Source: Granulosicoccus sp045106855
GTDB taxonomy: Bacteria > Pseudomonadota > Gammaproteobacteria > Granulosicoccales > Granulosicoccaceae
Direction of reading: 5' to 3'
Length of the DNA: 64,000 nucleotides
NCBI GenBank assembly: GCA_045106855.1
Contig: JBGCFI010000030.1
Span: forward strand, 1-64,000
A model generated the notes under the pieces. The model saw only the letters and a list, made by a program, of their open reading frames with translations. It ran no database searches and had not been told where the DNA came from. Within the stretch, counting starts at the first letter, position 1, and each line of letters opens with the position of its first letter. Shown here piece after piece: positions 36,397 to 45,791 of the stretch. Both the position numbers and the translations under genes were made by a program.

Positions 36397-37040
36397 AAAT
36401 CCCGTGCGTCGTCATTTTCGTGTTCACCATAGCGTTCAACCAGTGCCCAGACGAGCGTGCAGAATTGTGCCGTGTTGAAGCGAGGGATTCCAAGCACAAT
36501 CAGTGTAAACACGTTGTCGGAAATATACAGTGGCCAGAATCCTATTTCACTGTTGCCAGCAGGATCAACAACACCAAAAGCCCGGCTGGAGATAGACAGC
36601 TGTTTGGCCAGCAAGCGGGTTCTTTTTTCTGCCAGTACCCGGAACCCGGCTGCCATTACGGCCAGTTCTTCTGCCTCGTCCTGGCTTATGCCGCTGTAGT
36701 CAATGAACAGTCCTTGCCCGGATTCTGTTAACACGACGCGTCCTTGTTCTGAGAGGGCCGATAATACGTGCGGCAGAAGCTTGGTCAGATTGCCTTCCGG
36801 CAGAGTTATCGGTTGATCGGTCAACATGACTAGCTCTGACTTCAATAATTCAAGAATGCTGTCAATATCGGTTTTGCTGAACTGCGACAGGGCAGGCGAC
36901 ACGGGTACTGAAAGTATCCTGTGCAGAATTTGTCGTGCGATAGTGGGATCGCGGTTCTCCACAGCGTAGTAACAACCAGCGGGCGTCACCGAAATGTAGC
37001 GATCTGCAGCAGGGCTACGCTGATTGCTGGTGGGGTTCAT
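36393..37040 (-). CDS. Roadblock/LC7-fold protein of GTPase operon
   Basis: A 215-residue protein. The N-terminal ~105 residues are helical and not recognised. The C-terminal half (VVLTESGQGLFIDYSGISQ, then AEELAVMAAGFRVLAEKR, AFGVVDPAGNSEIGFWPL, DNVFTLIVLG, TAQFCTLVWALVERYGE) has the beta-helix-beta-beta-helix order of a roadblock/LC7 domain, the fold of MglB and CvnB, which act as GAP-like or scaffold partners of small GTPases. This is inferred from pattern, not from a search. It starts with a 4-nt overlap of the GTPase gene. Its stop overlaps the stop of the convergent ECF sigma gene. Confidence 0.6.
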   Translation of the reverse strand: MNPTSNQRSPAADRYISVTPAGCYYAVENRDPTIARQILHRILSVPVSPALSQFSKTDIDSILELLKSELVMLTDQPITLPEGNLTKLLPHVLSALSEQGRVVLTESGQGLFIDYSGISQDEAEELAVMAAGFRVLAEKRTRLLAKQLSISSRAFGVVDPAGNSEIGFWPLYISDNVFTLIVLGIPRFNTAQFCTLVWALVERYGEHENDDARDF

Positions 37041-37588
37041 TCTGGTTGACCTAACTGGGCAGCGGCAAGTGATGCGCGAATCAGGATAATGACGTCATGA
37101 CGCGAGCGCGGATCTGCCTCAAGTACTGGCACATGCATGTCGCGTTGTGAGAAATAATCCCTGTAAAGTTGCAGAGCTTTATCGCTCTCGTTGCCCAACC
37201 TGGTGACTCCAACGACGAGTTGTCGTTTGTGGATCATGGGTTCGAAGGCGTCCAGATAGACTTGCATCTCCTCAAATACATCCGGGCTATTGTGATTGGC
37301 TAATAAAACGACGCCACCAGTGCCCTTTGCCAGCACACCCCACATAAAATCGAAACGTCTTTGGCCGGGGGTTCCATACAAGTGCACCTTGAGTCCATCT
37401 TCGAGCCAGACGGCACTAAAGTCCATCGCAACGGTCGTGCTGTCTTTTTGCAGTTGTGTATCGTCAGAGGGTTGAACCTCGGTATTCAACGTGGGGCTGT
37501 CGCTGACAGCGCTGACGGCCGTTGTTTTGCCGACTCCCACGGATCCTGCTACCAGCACTTTGTAAACCTTGGTCGTACTATTACTCAT
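37037..37588 (-). CDS. Small Ras-like GTPase (MglA/CvnD-like)
   Basis: A 183-residue GTPase. G1 is AGSVGVGKTTA (residues ~14-24), G3 is the atypical YGTPGQRRFDFMW, and the place of the NKxD G4 motif is VTRLGNES, which is degenerate. These deviations are typical of bacterial MglA- or conservon-type GTPases with TPGQ in switch II. It would be a cytoplasmic switch in signalling or polarity. It overlaps the pseudo-receiver gene by 8 nt and the roadblock gene by 4 nt. Confidence 0.85.
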   Translation of the reverse strand: MSNSTTKVYKVLVAGSVGVGKTTAVSAVSDSPTLNTEVQPSDDTQLQKDSTTVAMDFSAVWLEDGLKVHLYGTPGQRRFDFMWGVLAKGTGGVVLLANHNSPDVFEEMQVYLDAFEPMIHKRQLVVGVTRLGNESDKALQLYRDYFSQRDMHVPVLEADPRSRHDVIILIRASLAAAQLGQPE

Positions 37589-38747
37589 CGTGGTCTTCTA
37601 TTTTCATGACGCCAATAGCCCGTGCAGCATTGAATAGCGATACTGCGTGCCGTGGTTCGCAGTCAACCCGTTCAACAATTTGTCGTATGGTTGCCGCCTG
37701 GTCGGCCCATGCGGCAACAATTTCGAGGCAGTTCGGGATGAGTTCCAGGCGGGTAATGTTTGGCCAATGACGCAATTTGCAGCGTGTATCGATATCGAAG
37801 CCGACTGGTAGTCTGCCTTGACAACTGAATAGCGCACTGAGCCAGCAGAATGAATGCGCGCTGAAGCTATAGCGAGGAGTACGATTCAAGGTGTCAATGA
37901 CCGCGTTAACATCGGCTTTGGTGTATCTGAGTACCGTCTTTTCGGTATCATCCCAATCGTTGAAAATTCGGTTGACGTTACGTTTGTATTCGAGCGAAAG
38001 AGAGCTATACACTTTGTTGAGTGTTGGCAGAATAAAAATGTCAGAATCGGGTAGCTTCACCTGAGCAGCTTTTAGCGTCGGGTCGGTATCGAACACAATC
38101 GATGCAATGGTATGGCTCAAACATTTTTTCGGATCTACTCGATGGTCAGAGCTATAGGGGTCCTGTAATTGCTCAAGGCTTCTGGGTGCCCCGCACAGCA
38201 GATCGATCTTTGCGCGATAGCGCTCAATTTTTTTCATGGTAGACAAGGTCGGCGGGCCTGGTAGCGCTGCGTCATTCGTTCTGAAGTAGGTAGGTGTGTT
38301 GGTTTGTTCTCTGGCAGCCTGGTCAGGGCGTCTTGTAAGTTTGGGTAAACCTTGCGCATCGCTTTCTGCGTTTTCCGCCTCAGAACTGTCAAAATAGCCG
38401 TCCTCGTTATTAAGCCGCTGCAGTGCCTTTTGCGCCGCCTGCTCCAATGCTGCGCTATCCAGAGGTTTATGCAAGACAATCGCGCCAGGCACTTCCTGTT
38501 GTCTGGCGGCAAGTACCAGTATAGCCGCGCCTGAGCTCCATTCTCTGGCCTCCAGACGCGCCGCTGTTCCCGGGTGATCATGGTCGACAATAACCACATT
38601 AGCAACTTCGGTGCTACTGGCGATGGAAAAAAATCGTTCTTTGCTGTGTGATATGTAGTACTCGATGAGCGCTCGCGTGCGCTCGCTCATCGCCGCGAGT
38701 GTTACCTTTAATGGAAATTGAAGCTCGTCCTCACTGACTGCACTCAT
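37581..38747 (-). CDS. Pseudo-receiver protein of GTPase operon
   Basis: A 388-residue protein. The first ~120 residues fold like a response-regulator receiver: FPLKVTLAAMSERTRALIEYYI, VANVVIVDHDHPG, AAILVLAARQQEVPGAIVLHKPLD. The KPLD helix start and alternating strands fit a CheY-like domain, but the acidic pair at the end of strand 1 is missing, so it is probably not phosphorylated in the usual way. The C-terminal ~190 residues include a TLKAAQVKLPDSDIFILPTLNKV stretch and a helical end (IVERVDCEPRHAVSLFNAARAIGVMK) like a winged helix. No function is recognised. Overlaps of 4 and 8 nt join it to its neighbours. Confidence 0.65.
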   Translation of the reverse strand: MSAVSEDELQFPLKVTLAAMSERTRALIEYYISHSKERFFSIASSTEVANVVIVDHDHPGTAARLEAREWSSGAAILVLAARQQEVPGAIVLHKPLDSAALEQAAQKALQRLNNEDGYFDSSEAENAESDAQGLPKLTRRPDQAAREQTNTPTYFRTNDAALPGPPTLSTMKKIERYRAKIDLLCGAPRSLEQLQDPYSSDHRVDPKKCLSHTIASIVFDTDPTLKAAQVKLPDSDIFILPTLNKVYSSLSLEYKRNVNRIFNDWDDTEKTVLRYTKADVNAVIDTLNRTPRYSFSAHSFCWLSALFSCQGRLPVGFDIDTRCKLRHWPNITRLELIPNCLEIVAAWADQAATIRQIVERVDCEPRHAVSLFNAARAIGVMKIEDHDE

Positions 38748-39169
38748 GATAGGAATGTTGGCGCGCTGGTTGTTTCATGCATTTGCAGGAGCTGCGACAG
38801 GGTTGGCAATACACGACCCCGGGCGGGTGCAGTGTCGCCGTGGTGTCCCGACTGCGGCTCATATTGACCTGGGTAGTTTTTTGCAGCGCGCAAGGATTCA
38901 CTGCGCAAGCGAACGAGCAATGCGGTACCGCGGCCCTCCAGTACATACTCAAGATCGGCTAGAGCTCCATCGAGCCGGTCGTTGAGTACGGGTTCCTGGC
39001 ACAGGCGTATGCGACGGGTGTGCGTTAGAAGATCGGTTGGCTGACGCATGATGCGGTAGCTCAGGCTTTGCCAGAGCTCCAACAGATCACCTTCGTTTTC
39101 AACGGTGATGGGGAATTTAATGTCCAGCCTGAAACAGGCATGAACCGCTTTCTTGTAAGACTCCTTCAT
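38744..39169 (-). CDS. Unknown 141-residue protein, first gene of GTPase operon
   Basis: I do not recognise this protein. The first ~100 residues hold a beta/alpha pattern (HACFRLDIKFPITVENEGDLLELWQSLSYRIM, LTHTRRIRLCQEPVL, LADLEYVLEGRGTALLVRL), followed by a polar, low-complexity tail. It has no signal peptide or membrane segment. It starts the four-gene run and overlaps the pseudo-receiver gene by 4 nt, so it is likely to act with that protein and the GTPase. Confidence 0.6.
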   Translation of the reverse strand: MKESYKKAVHACFRLDIKFPITVENEGDLLELWQSLSYRIMRQPTDLLTHTRRIRLCQEPVLNDRLDGALADLEYVLEGRGTALLVRLRSESLRAAKNYPGQYEPQSGHHGDTAPARGRVLPTLSQLLQMHETTSAPTFLS

Positions 39170-39486
39170 GTTGACGACTTCGGCGAAGCTCCAGAGGTAA
39201 TTTCCGTACTAGCGAGAAAATGAGAATGACACATTTTATTATGCGGGATAGATTGTCGGAATTGCGTGCTGTTTGTCCCAATCAGTGGTCATTTCCTGAG
39301 TTGCGCGCGAAAGTTGTTTATGCACTGCCTACTGTTTTCACAGTTTTACCACTTTTTTTTGTCGAATCGGCTGCCGCATACTTCAGTGCAAGGCGTATGT
39401 TAAACAGGGGGCTATCAGAACCCGGGGGCATTGATTACTTTGTGTCCATGGAAGAATGCTGACACGACCGTGTAGACTCCCAGCCT
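39170..39486. other. 317-nt gap with likely divergent promoters
   Basis: The gap lies between the minus-strand GTPase operon and the plus-strand MBL-fold gene. It contains an 80-codon plus-strand frame at 39220-39462 (MRMTHFIMRDRL...) without a recognisable domain. I do not call it as a gene. Confidence 0.5.
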
Positions 39487-40497
39487 ATGAAATTTGAATT
39501 TGATTCCCCGCCCGCTACTGCGGAGCGGCGCCGTATTTGCGACGGTATACAATGGTTCTACAGGCCCTTGCCGTTTGCACTTGATCACGTCAATTGCTGG
39601 TTACTGGGGGAGTCTGACGAAACCGTTCTGGTTGATACAGGGGTTGATAACGAGGCTACCCGTAATCAGTGGCGATCGGCTTTTAGTAAGGGTGGGCAGT
39701 GGCCCAGACAATTGTTGATCACACACTTCCATCCGGATCACACCGGTCTGGCCGGTTGGTTCGAACAACAGGGCTGTTCGGATTTCGTGGGTAGTGAAAT
39801 TGAACAGGATATCGCCCAAACACTCTGGTCTGGCGAGGACGATGATTATTCGCGATTCTATGAGAGCTGGTACAAGGAGAATGGTCTGCCAGAAGAGGTA
39901 GTGCAGACGGTGCGTCAGAACGGCAACACCTACCGCGGCAAGGTACATGAGCTACCCTCAAAGTCCCGTTGGTCATTTCTTGAGGATGGTCAGTTTGTAG
40001 AAATTGCCCAACGACCATACCGGGTCATTATCGGACGCGGCCATTCGCCTGACATGATCATGCTTTATCGGGACGACGATCATGTACTGATTGCGGCTGA
40101 TCAGGTGTTGCCCAGTATCACCCCCAATGTCAGCGTCATGCCTCGCTTACCAGACAAGAATCCATTAAGCAGTTTTCTGCATACTCTGACCCGTCTTGAG
40201 GAATTACCGGATGACACTTTGGTTCTTCCATCGCACGGACTGCCATTTCGAGGGCTTCATGAGCGCCTTGAGGTACTTAGGGTGCATCACGACCAGCGAC
40301 TGGAACAAGTGTTCCATGCCTGTTCCGAGCCACGCACAGCCCATGATTTGTTCCCTGTTCTGTTCAGACGGCGTCTAGATGCCCAGCAAACCTCGTTTGC
40401 GTTGGGAGAGAGTCTGGCGCATCTGCATTGGCTTGAACATCAGGGAAGAGTTACGCGCTTGAAGGAAAAGGGCGAAACACGATTTGTCAACGTTTAG
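39487..40497 (+). CDS. MBL-fold metallohydrolase with C-terminal winged helix
   Basis: A 336-residue metallo-beta-lactamase-fold hydrolase. The zinc site is THFHPDHTG (~80), with further ligands in IGRGHSPDM and ADQVLP and the last His near LPSHG. A C-terminal helical domain (DLFPVLFRRRLDAQQTSFALGE ... LEHQGRVTRL) resembles the LACTB2-type winged helix. The substrate is unknown; family members act on thioesters, lactones or RNA. It is alone on the plus strand with a terminator-like hairpin after it. Confidence 0.8.
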   Translation: MKFEFDSPPATAERRRICDGIQWFYRPLPFALDHVNCWLLGESDETVLVDTGVDNEATRNQWRSAFSKGGQWPRQLLITHFHPDHTGLAGWFEQQGCSDFVGSEIEQDIAQTLWSGEDDDYSRFYESWYKENGLPEEVVQTVRQNGNTYRGKVHELPSKSRWSFLEDGQFVEIAQRPYRVIIGRGHSPDMIMLYRDDDHVLIAADQVLPSITPNVSVMPRLPDKNPLSSFLHTLTRLEELPDDTLVLPSHGLPFRGLHERLEVLRVHHDQRLEQVFHACSEPRTAHDLFPVLFRRRLDAQQTSFALGESLAHLHWLEHQGRVTRLKEKGETRFVNV

Positions 40498-40514
40498 CGC
40501 TTAAGCGAGCTGCC

Positions 40515-40553
40515 TGAACCAGGGCAATATTCCTGAAGAGGGTGCCTGGTTTT
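40515..40553 (+). terminator. Probable terminator of MBL-fold gene
   Basis: AACCAGGGCA (40517-40526) pairs with TGCCTGGTT (40543-40551) with one bulged G. The right arm runs into a GGTTTTAG T-tract. Confidence 0.5.
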
Positions 40554-40629
40554 AGAGTATTTATCTTCTGATGACGCTAGCCAAGCGACTGCTGTGAAAA
40601 GTCTGATCTGCACCAAGTGAAGGCGATCG

Positions 40630-40649
40630 ACACCGGACAGGGCCGGTGT
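40630..40649 (+). other. Perfect 7-bp stem-loop in carA leader
   Basis: ACACCGG (40630-40636) and CCGGTGT (40643-40649) form a stem with a 6-nt loop about 170 nt before carA. There is no T-tract. It may be a regulatory leader structure or chance. Confidence 0.35.
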
Positions 40650-40821
40650 TACCGATTGCTAACCCCTGGCACAGCATTTTGTCTGTGGTTACGTGTAACG
40701 AGGGTGGACAAGGGAGGCTGCTCAGGCGTACCATTTGAGGAATTTGTGGACGGGGAAATCTGGCTTTGATAGCGGCTTTCTCCTTTTTTATGTGCGCCTT
40801 TAATAAGGAAGCCCTTAGCCT

Positions 40822-41994
40822 GTGTCTTTGCCCTACTCAACTCAATCTCTGCGTCCCGCTATTCTTGTTCTAGCTGATGGCACTGTGTTCGAAGGACGAG
40901 CCATTGGGGTTGATGGCATGTCCGTGGGAGAAGTCGTTTTCAATACTGCCATGACGGGGTACCAGGAAATCCTGACTGATCCCTCCTATGCGCAGCAGAT
41001 GGTCACGCTTACTTATCCGCATATTGGCAATACGGGCACCAATGATGAGGATATGGAGTCCGGAGCCGTCTATTGCACTGGGCTTATCATCCGCGATTTA
41101 CCCTCCCTGCACAGCAATTTCCGCTCGGGTCAGAGTCTCCAGGGTTTTCTGGAGACGCATAATGTAGTAGCCATAGCCGATGTTGACACCCGCGCATTGA
41201 CTCGTCACCTTCGCGACAAAGGTGCGCAGGTAGGATGCATCATGGCAGGTGATAGCCTGGATGTTGACGCGGCAGTTGGGGCAGCCAAGGCGCATCCCGG
41301 GTTATCCGGAATGGATCTGGCCAAAGAAGTGACCTGCAGCGAACCCTATCAGTGGACTCGGCGCACATGGCAATTGCAGGACAGTCAGGCATTGTCCAGA
41401 GGCGACATGTTTTCTGACGAAAGCACCGGTAGCGGACCCCATATCGTAGCCATGGATTTCGGTGTGAAGCGCAATATTCTGCGTCTGTTTGTCGATCGAG
41501 GCTGTCGCGTGACCGTCGTGCCCGCGACCTACACCAGTGAACAGATAAAAGCGCTGAAGCCCGACGGTCTGTTTCTGTCAAATGGTCCTGGCGATCCTGA
41601 GCCTTGTGATTACGCTATCCGGACAATCGCGGAGCTAATCGAAGAGTCTTTGCCTACGTTTGGAATCTGCCTGGGGCACCAGTTGCTGGCTTTGGCATCG
41701 GGTGCCAGGACAATGAAAATGAAGTTCGGTCATCACGGTGCAAATCATCCGGTTATGGATAATGAGAGTGGGCGAGTCATGATCAGTAGCCAGAACCATG
41801 GATTCGCGGTTGATGCTGATTCATTGAATGAGTCATTGGCTGTCACACACATATCACTCTTCGATCAGTCAATACAAGGCCTTCGCCGCCATGATGTACC
41901 GGCGATGGGTTTTCAGGGTCACCCGGAAGCGAGTCCGGGCCCCCACGATGTTGCCAGGCTGTTTGACAGATTCATGGACATGTTAGCTGTGTGA
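40822..41994 (+). CDS. carA: Carbamoyl phosphate synthase small subunit
   Basis: A 390-residue CarA. The N-terminal half has ADGTVFEGRAIG and FNTAMTGYQEILTDPSY. The glutamine amidotransferase domain has LSNGPGDPEPC, FGICLGHQLLALA with the nucleophile Cys, and FQGHPEASPGP with the catalytic His/Glu. It supplies ammonia to CarB for arginine and pyrimidine synthesis. The start is GTG 40822 with AAGGAAG upstream. About 100 nt separate it from carB. Confidence 0.96.
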   Translation: MSLPYSTQSLRPAILVLADGTVFEGRAIGVDGMSVGEVVFNTAMTGYQEILTDPSYAQQMVTLTYPHIGNTGTNDEDMESGAVYCTGLIIRDLPSLHSNFRSGQSLQGFLETHNVVAIADVDTRALTRHLRDKGAQVGCIMAGDSLDVDAAVGAAKAHPGLSGMDLAKEVTCSEPYQWTRRTWQLQDSQALSRGDMFSDESTGSGPHIVAMDFGVKRNILRLFVDRGCRVTVVPATYTSEQIKALKPDGLFLSNGPGDPEPCDYAIRTIAELIEESLPTFGICLGHQLLALASGARTMKMKFGHHGANHPVMDNESGRVMISSQNHGFAVDADSLNESLAVTHISLFDQSIQGLRRHDVPAMGFQGHPEASPGPHDVARLFDRFMDMLAV

Positions 41995-42093
41995 CTTGTT
42001 TTGCAGGACGGTGTTTAACCATGACACCTTTATCTACAAACCCGATAACCACAAATTGCCAACTGCAGTTCGCTTAACTCCCAGATTGAGACT

Positions 42094-45000
42094 ATGCCAA
42101 AACGAACGGACATAAAAAGCGTCCTGATTATAGGAGCGGGACCCATCGTGATCGGGCAGGCCTGTGAGTTTGACTACTCCGGTGCCCAGGCATGTAAAGC
42201 CCTTCGCGAAGAAGGTTATCGCGTCATCCTGGTAAATTCGAATCCTGCCACGATTATGACTGACCCCTCGATGGCTGATGCTATCTACATCGAACCCATT
42301 GACTGGCGCGTCGTCCGGAACATCATTGCCCGTGAAAAGCCCGATGTTTTACTACCGACGATGGGCGGGCAGACTGCCTTGAACTGTGCTCTGGATCTGG
42401 CACGTGAAGGCGTTTTGGAAGAGTATGGGGTAGAGATGATTGGCGCAAGGCCGGAAGCCATTGATCTGGCGGAGGACCGCGACAAGTTTCGAAATGCCAT
42501 GACCGAGATAGGGCTGGCAACACCAACAGCTGCCATTGCACACTCTATGGAAGAAGCCTGGCAAGGTCTGGCCGAAATCGGATTTCCATGCATCATAAGA
42601 CCGTCTTTTACGATGGGCGGCAGTGGAGGTGGTATTGCGTATAACCGCGAAGAGTTCGAAGCTATTGTTACACGTGGACTCGACCTGTCGCGCACGACAG
42701 AGGTCCTGCTCGAAGAGTCGGTGCTTGGCTGGAAAGAGTACGAAATGGAAGTGGTGCGTGACAATGCTGACAACGTCATCATCGTTTGTGCCATTGAAAA
42801 TCTGGATCCGATGGGAATTCACACAGGTGATTCAATAACTGTAGCACCAGCACAGACTCTGACCGACAAGGAATATCAGATTATGCGTAACGCTTCCTGT
42901 GATGTTCTCAGGAAGATTGGCGTTGATACAGGCGGCTCTAATGTGCAGTTTGCGATCAATCCCGATAACGGCGCGATGATTATCATCGAAATGAATCCGC
43001 GAGTATCCCGATCATCCGCATTGGCGTCCAAGGCAACCGGCTTTCCGATTGCCAGGGTGGCCGCAAAACTTGCTGTCGGCTATACCCTGAATGAGCTGAA
43101 TAACGAGATAACCGGCGGCCTCACACCTGCCTCGTTCGAGCCTTCCATCGACTATGTGGTCACCAAGGTGCCACGCTTTACTTTTGAGAAGTTTGCAGCG
43201 GCGGATAATCGACTGACGACACAAATGAAGTCAGTCGGTGAAGTCATGGCTATGGGGCGCACGTTCAAGGAGTCTCTACAGAAAGCATTGCGTGGTCTTG
43301 AGGTTGACGTTTCCGGATTTGATGAGGTGTTGCCAGTCGATATGTCCGACGAGCAACGTCTGGCCTCTATAGACGCTGAAATGCGTCAGGCCCGTGAGCA
43401 GCGTTTATGGTATGTCGCCGAAGCGTTCAGGATGCAGCAAAGCATCGATCAGGTGTTCGATGCTACGGCAATTGATCGATGGTTTCTTTCGCAGATAAAA
43501 GAGATTATCGACGTTGAGCTGGCGTTGGCCGGAACCTCTCTTCAATCCATTGACAGGAACACGATGCTTCGGTTGAAGCGGGATGGCTTCAGTGACAAAC
43601 GGCTGGGCCTGATCATGGGGATCAGTGAACAGTCGGTTCGCGAATACCGTCATCAACTGGAAGTCAGACCCGTATTCAAGCGGGTGGATTCCTGTGCTGC
43701 CGAGTTTGCCAGTAACACCGCGTACATGTACTCCACGTACGAGCAATTTTGTGAGTCTGAACCTTCAAACGCCAAGAAAATAATGGTTCTCGGTGGAGGC
43801 CCGAACCGAATAGGCCAGGGTATCGAGTTTGATTATTGCTGTGTGCATGCAGCGTTGGCCATGCGCGATGACGGGTACGAGACTATCATGGTCAATTGCA
43901 ATCCCGAAACCGTGTCTACCGATTTTGATACATCCGACCGCTTGTACTTCGAGCCCTTGACCCTTGAAGATGTGCTCGCTGTCATCGATGTCGAAAAGCC
44001 TGCGGGGGTTATCGTGCAATACGGTGGGCAGACCCCGTTAAAGCTTGCACGTGACCTGCTGGCAGCCGGTGCTCCGATAATTGGAACATCGCCTGACTCC
44101 ATAGACCTGGCCGAAGACCGAGAGCGTTTTCAGCAACTGATTGAAAAACTCGGTTTGCGCCAGCCGCCCAATCGCACTGCCCGCAACAATGCGGATGCGT
44201 TGCGTCTTGCGGATGAAATTGGATATCCCTTAGTGGTACGGCCAAGTTATGTTCTGGGTGGCCGTGCAATGGAAATTGTTCATAATGCTTCAGATCTTGC
44301 GCGATATATGACTGAGGCGGTGAATGTGTCCAACGATTCACCCGTGCTACTGGATCGATTTCTAAACGATGCCATCGAGGTAGACGTTGATGCCATCTGC
44401 GACGGCACCAATGTAGTCATAGGTGGCATCATGGAACACATAGAAGAAGCTGGTGTGCACTCGGGCGATTCCGCTTGTTCCTTACCGCCGTTCAGCTTGA
44501 GTGCTGAAGTATGCGAAGAGTTGTCTCGGCAAGTAGAAAAGATGGCCAGGGGATTGGGTGTCATCGGTTTGATGAATACGCAATTCGCCATCCAGGGCGA
44601 CACTATCTACGTACTCGAGGTTAATCCTCGCGCTTCGCGAACCGTCCCGTTTGTATCCAAGGCTAGCGGTGTATCGCTTGCAAAAATCGCTGCCAGATGT
44701 ATGGCTGGAGAGTCTCTGGAAAAACAGGGCATGCTCAATCTACCGGTACCAAATCATTTTAGCGTCAAGGAATCAGTGTTTCCGTTCGCGAAGTTTCCGG
44801 GCGTCGACATATTGCTGGGTCCCGAAATGAAATCTACCGGTGAGGTCATGGGTTCCGGAAAGAGCTTCGGTGAAGCATTTTTCAAAGCCTCATTGGCCGC
44901 ATCCGCCGAGTTGCCACTGTCTGGCGTAGCGTTTATCAGCGTGCGAGACGAGGACAAAGAGGGTGTCATAAAAGTCGCCAGGAAACTGGTTGATGCCGGA

Positions 45001-45318
45001 TTCACACTCATGGCAACGGACGGTACGCAACGCGCTATCAGCGCCGCTGGATTACAATGCGAGAGAATTAACAAGATGCAGCAAGGGCAACCGCATATCG
45101 TCGATGAAATCAAGAACGATGCGGTCAATCTGATCATCAATACGACAGAAGGTAGTCAGGCTATCTCTGATTCCTACCAGATAAGGCAACAAGCGCTGCG
45201 TCGTAAAGTGGCGTATACCACTACTTTGTCAGGAGCATCTGCCATTTGTGCAGCCCTGGCACACTCGGTCGATGGGCCGGTCTACAGACTGAGTGATATC
45301 CATATGGAGACAGCATGA
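42094..45318 (+). CDS. carB: Carbamoyl phosphate synthase large subunit
   Basis: A 1,074-residue CarB with the duplicated ATP-grasp arrangement. N-half: IGAGPIVIGQACEFDYSG, MGGQTALNCAL, RPSFTMGGSGGGIAYN, EMNPRVSRSSALASKATG. C-half: GGGPNRIGQGIEFDYC, YGGQTPLKLA, RPSYVLGGRAMEIV, EVNPRASRTVPFVSKASG. A C-terminal MGS-like allosteric domain (EGVIKVARKLVDAGFTLMATDGT) ends the protein. Length is normal. It overlaps greA by 4 nt. Confidence 0.97.
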   Translation: MPKRTDIKSVLIIGAGPIVIGQACEFDYSGAQACKALREEGYRVILVNSNPATIMTDPSMADAIYIEPIDWRVVRNIIAREKPDVLLPTMGGQTALNCALDLAREGVLEEYGVEMIGARPEAIDLAEDRDKFRNAMTEIGLATPTAAIAHSMEEAWQGLAEIGFPCIIRPSFTMGGSGGGIAYNREEFEAIVTRGLDLSRTTEVLLEESVLGWKEYEMEVVRDNADNVIIVCAIENLDPMGIHTGDSITVAPAQTLTDKEYQIMRNASCDVLRKIGVDTGGSNVQFAINPDNGAMIIIEMNPRVSRSSALASKATGFPIARVAAKLAVGYTLNELNNEITGGLTPASFEPSIDYVVTKVPRFTFEKFAAADNRLTTQMKSVGEVMAMGRTFKESLQKALRGLEVDVSGFDEVLPVDMSDEQRLASIDAEMRQAREQRLWYVAEAFRMQQSIDQVFDATAIDRWFLSQIKEIIDVELALAGTSLQSIDRNTMLRLKRDGFSDKRLGLIMGISEQSVREYRHQLEVRPVFKRVDSCAAEFASNTAYMYSTYEQFCESEPSNAKKIMVLGGGPNRIGQGIEFDYCCVHAALAMRDDGYETIMVNCNPETVSTDFDTSDRLYFEPLTLEDVLAVIDVEKPAGVIVQYGGQTPLKLARDLLAAGAPIIGTSPDSIDLAEDRERFQQLIEKLGLRQPPNRTARNNADALRLADEIGYPLVVRPSYVLGGRAMEIVHNASDLARYMTEAVNVSNDSPVLLDRFLNDAIEVDVDAICDGTNVVIGGIMEHIEEAGVHSGDSACSLPPFSLSAEVCEELSRQVEKMARGLGVIGLMNTQFAIQGDTIYVLEVNPRASRTVPFVSKASGVSLAKIAARCMAGESLEKQGMLNLPVPNHFSVKESVFPFAKFPGVDILLGPEMKSTGEVMGSGKSFGEAFFKASLAASAELPLSGVAFISVRDEDKEGVIKVARKLVDAGFTLMATDGTQRAISAAGLQCERINKMQQGQPHIVDEIKNDAVNLIINTTEGSQAISDSYQIRQQALRRKVAYTTTLSGASAICAALAHSVDGPVYRLSDIHMETA

Positions 45319-45791
45319 ACAAGGTTCCCATGACTAAACGAGGCGAAACACTGCTTCGTGAAGAACTCGCCGATTTAAAAAGTAATCAGCGCCCGACTGT
45401 CATTGCCGCTATAGCCGAAGCGCGTGCACATGGTGATTTGAAAGAGAACGCTGAGTATCATGCAGCACGGGATCAGCAAAGCTTCATTGAAGGACGTATA
45501 AAAGAAATCGATGCCAAGCTGTCAACGTCACAGGTTATCGATGTAACAACACTGCCTAAGTCCGACAAAGTGGTTTTTGGCGCTACAGTCAAGCTCCTTG
45601 ATCTCGACAGCAATGAAGAGATTACCTATCAGATCGTCGGTCATGATGAAGCCGATCTGAAGGCGCGTCGAATCAGTTTCAGTTCGCCGGTTGCCAAAGG
45701 TTTGATTGGCAAACTGGAAGGGGATGAGGTAGGCGTTACGACGCCCAATGGCGTCCGCGAATACGAAATTCTCGAAGTCAGTTATATCTGA
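45315..45791 (+). CDS. greA: Transcription elongation factor GreA
   Basis: A 158-residue GreA. The N-terminal coiled coil (ETLLREELADLKSNQRPTVIAAIAEARAHGDLKENAEYHAARDQQ region, with the D-L-K-E-N-A-E-Y tip) and the C-terminal domain (KVVFGATVKLLD, SFSSPVAKGLIGKLEGDEV) are complete. It rescues arrested RNA polymerase by stimulating transcript cleavage. The ATG overlaps the carB stop (ATGA), so translation is coupled. Confidence 0.95.
   Translation: MNKVPMTKRGETLLREELADLKSNQRPTVIAAIAEARAHGDLKENAEYHAARDQQSFIEGRIKEIDAKLSTSQVIDVTTLPKSDKVVFGATVKLLDLDSNEEITYQIVGHDEADLKARRISFSSPVAKGLIGKLEGDEVGVTTPNGVREYEILEVSYI

Larger units (their letters stand above)
40498..40821. other. 324-nt gap with carA leader
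   Basis: Besides the terminator-like hairpin at 40515-40553 and the short stem at 40630-40649, the gap holds the likely carA promoter. A frame of 63 codons on the minus strand (40649-40840) has no support and is not called. Confidence 0.5.

Noticed and set aside
39220..39462. 80-codon plus-strand frame
   Set aside because: No domain or convincing Shine-Dalgarno; lies in a promoter gap.
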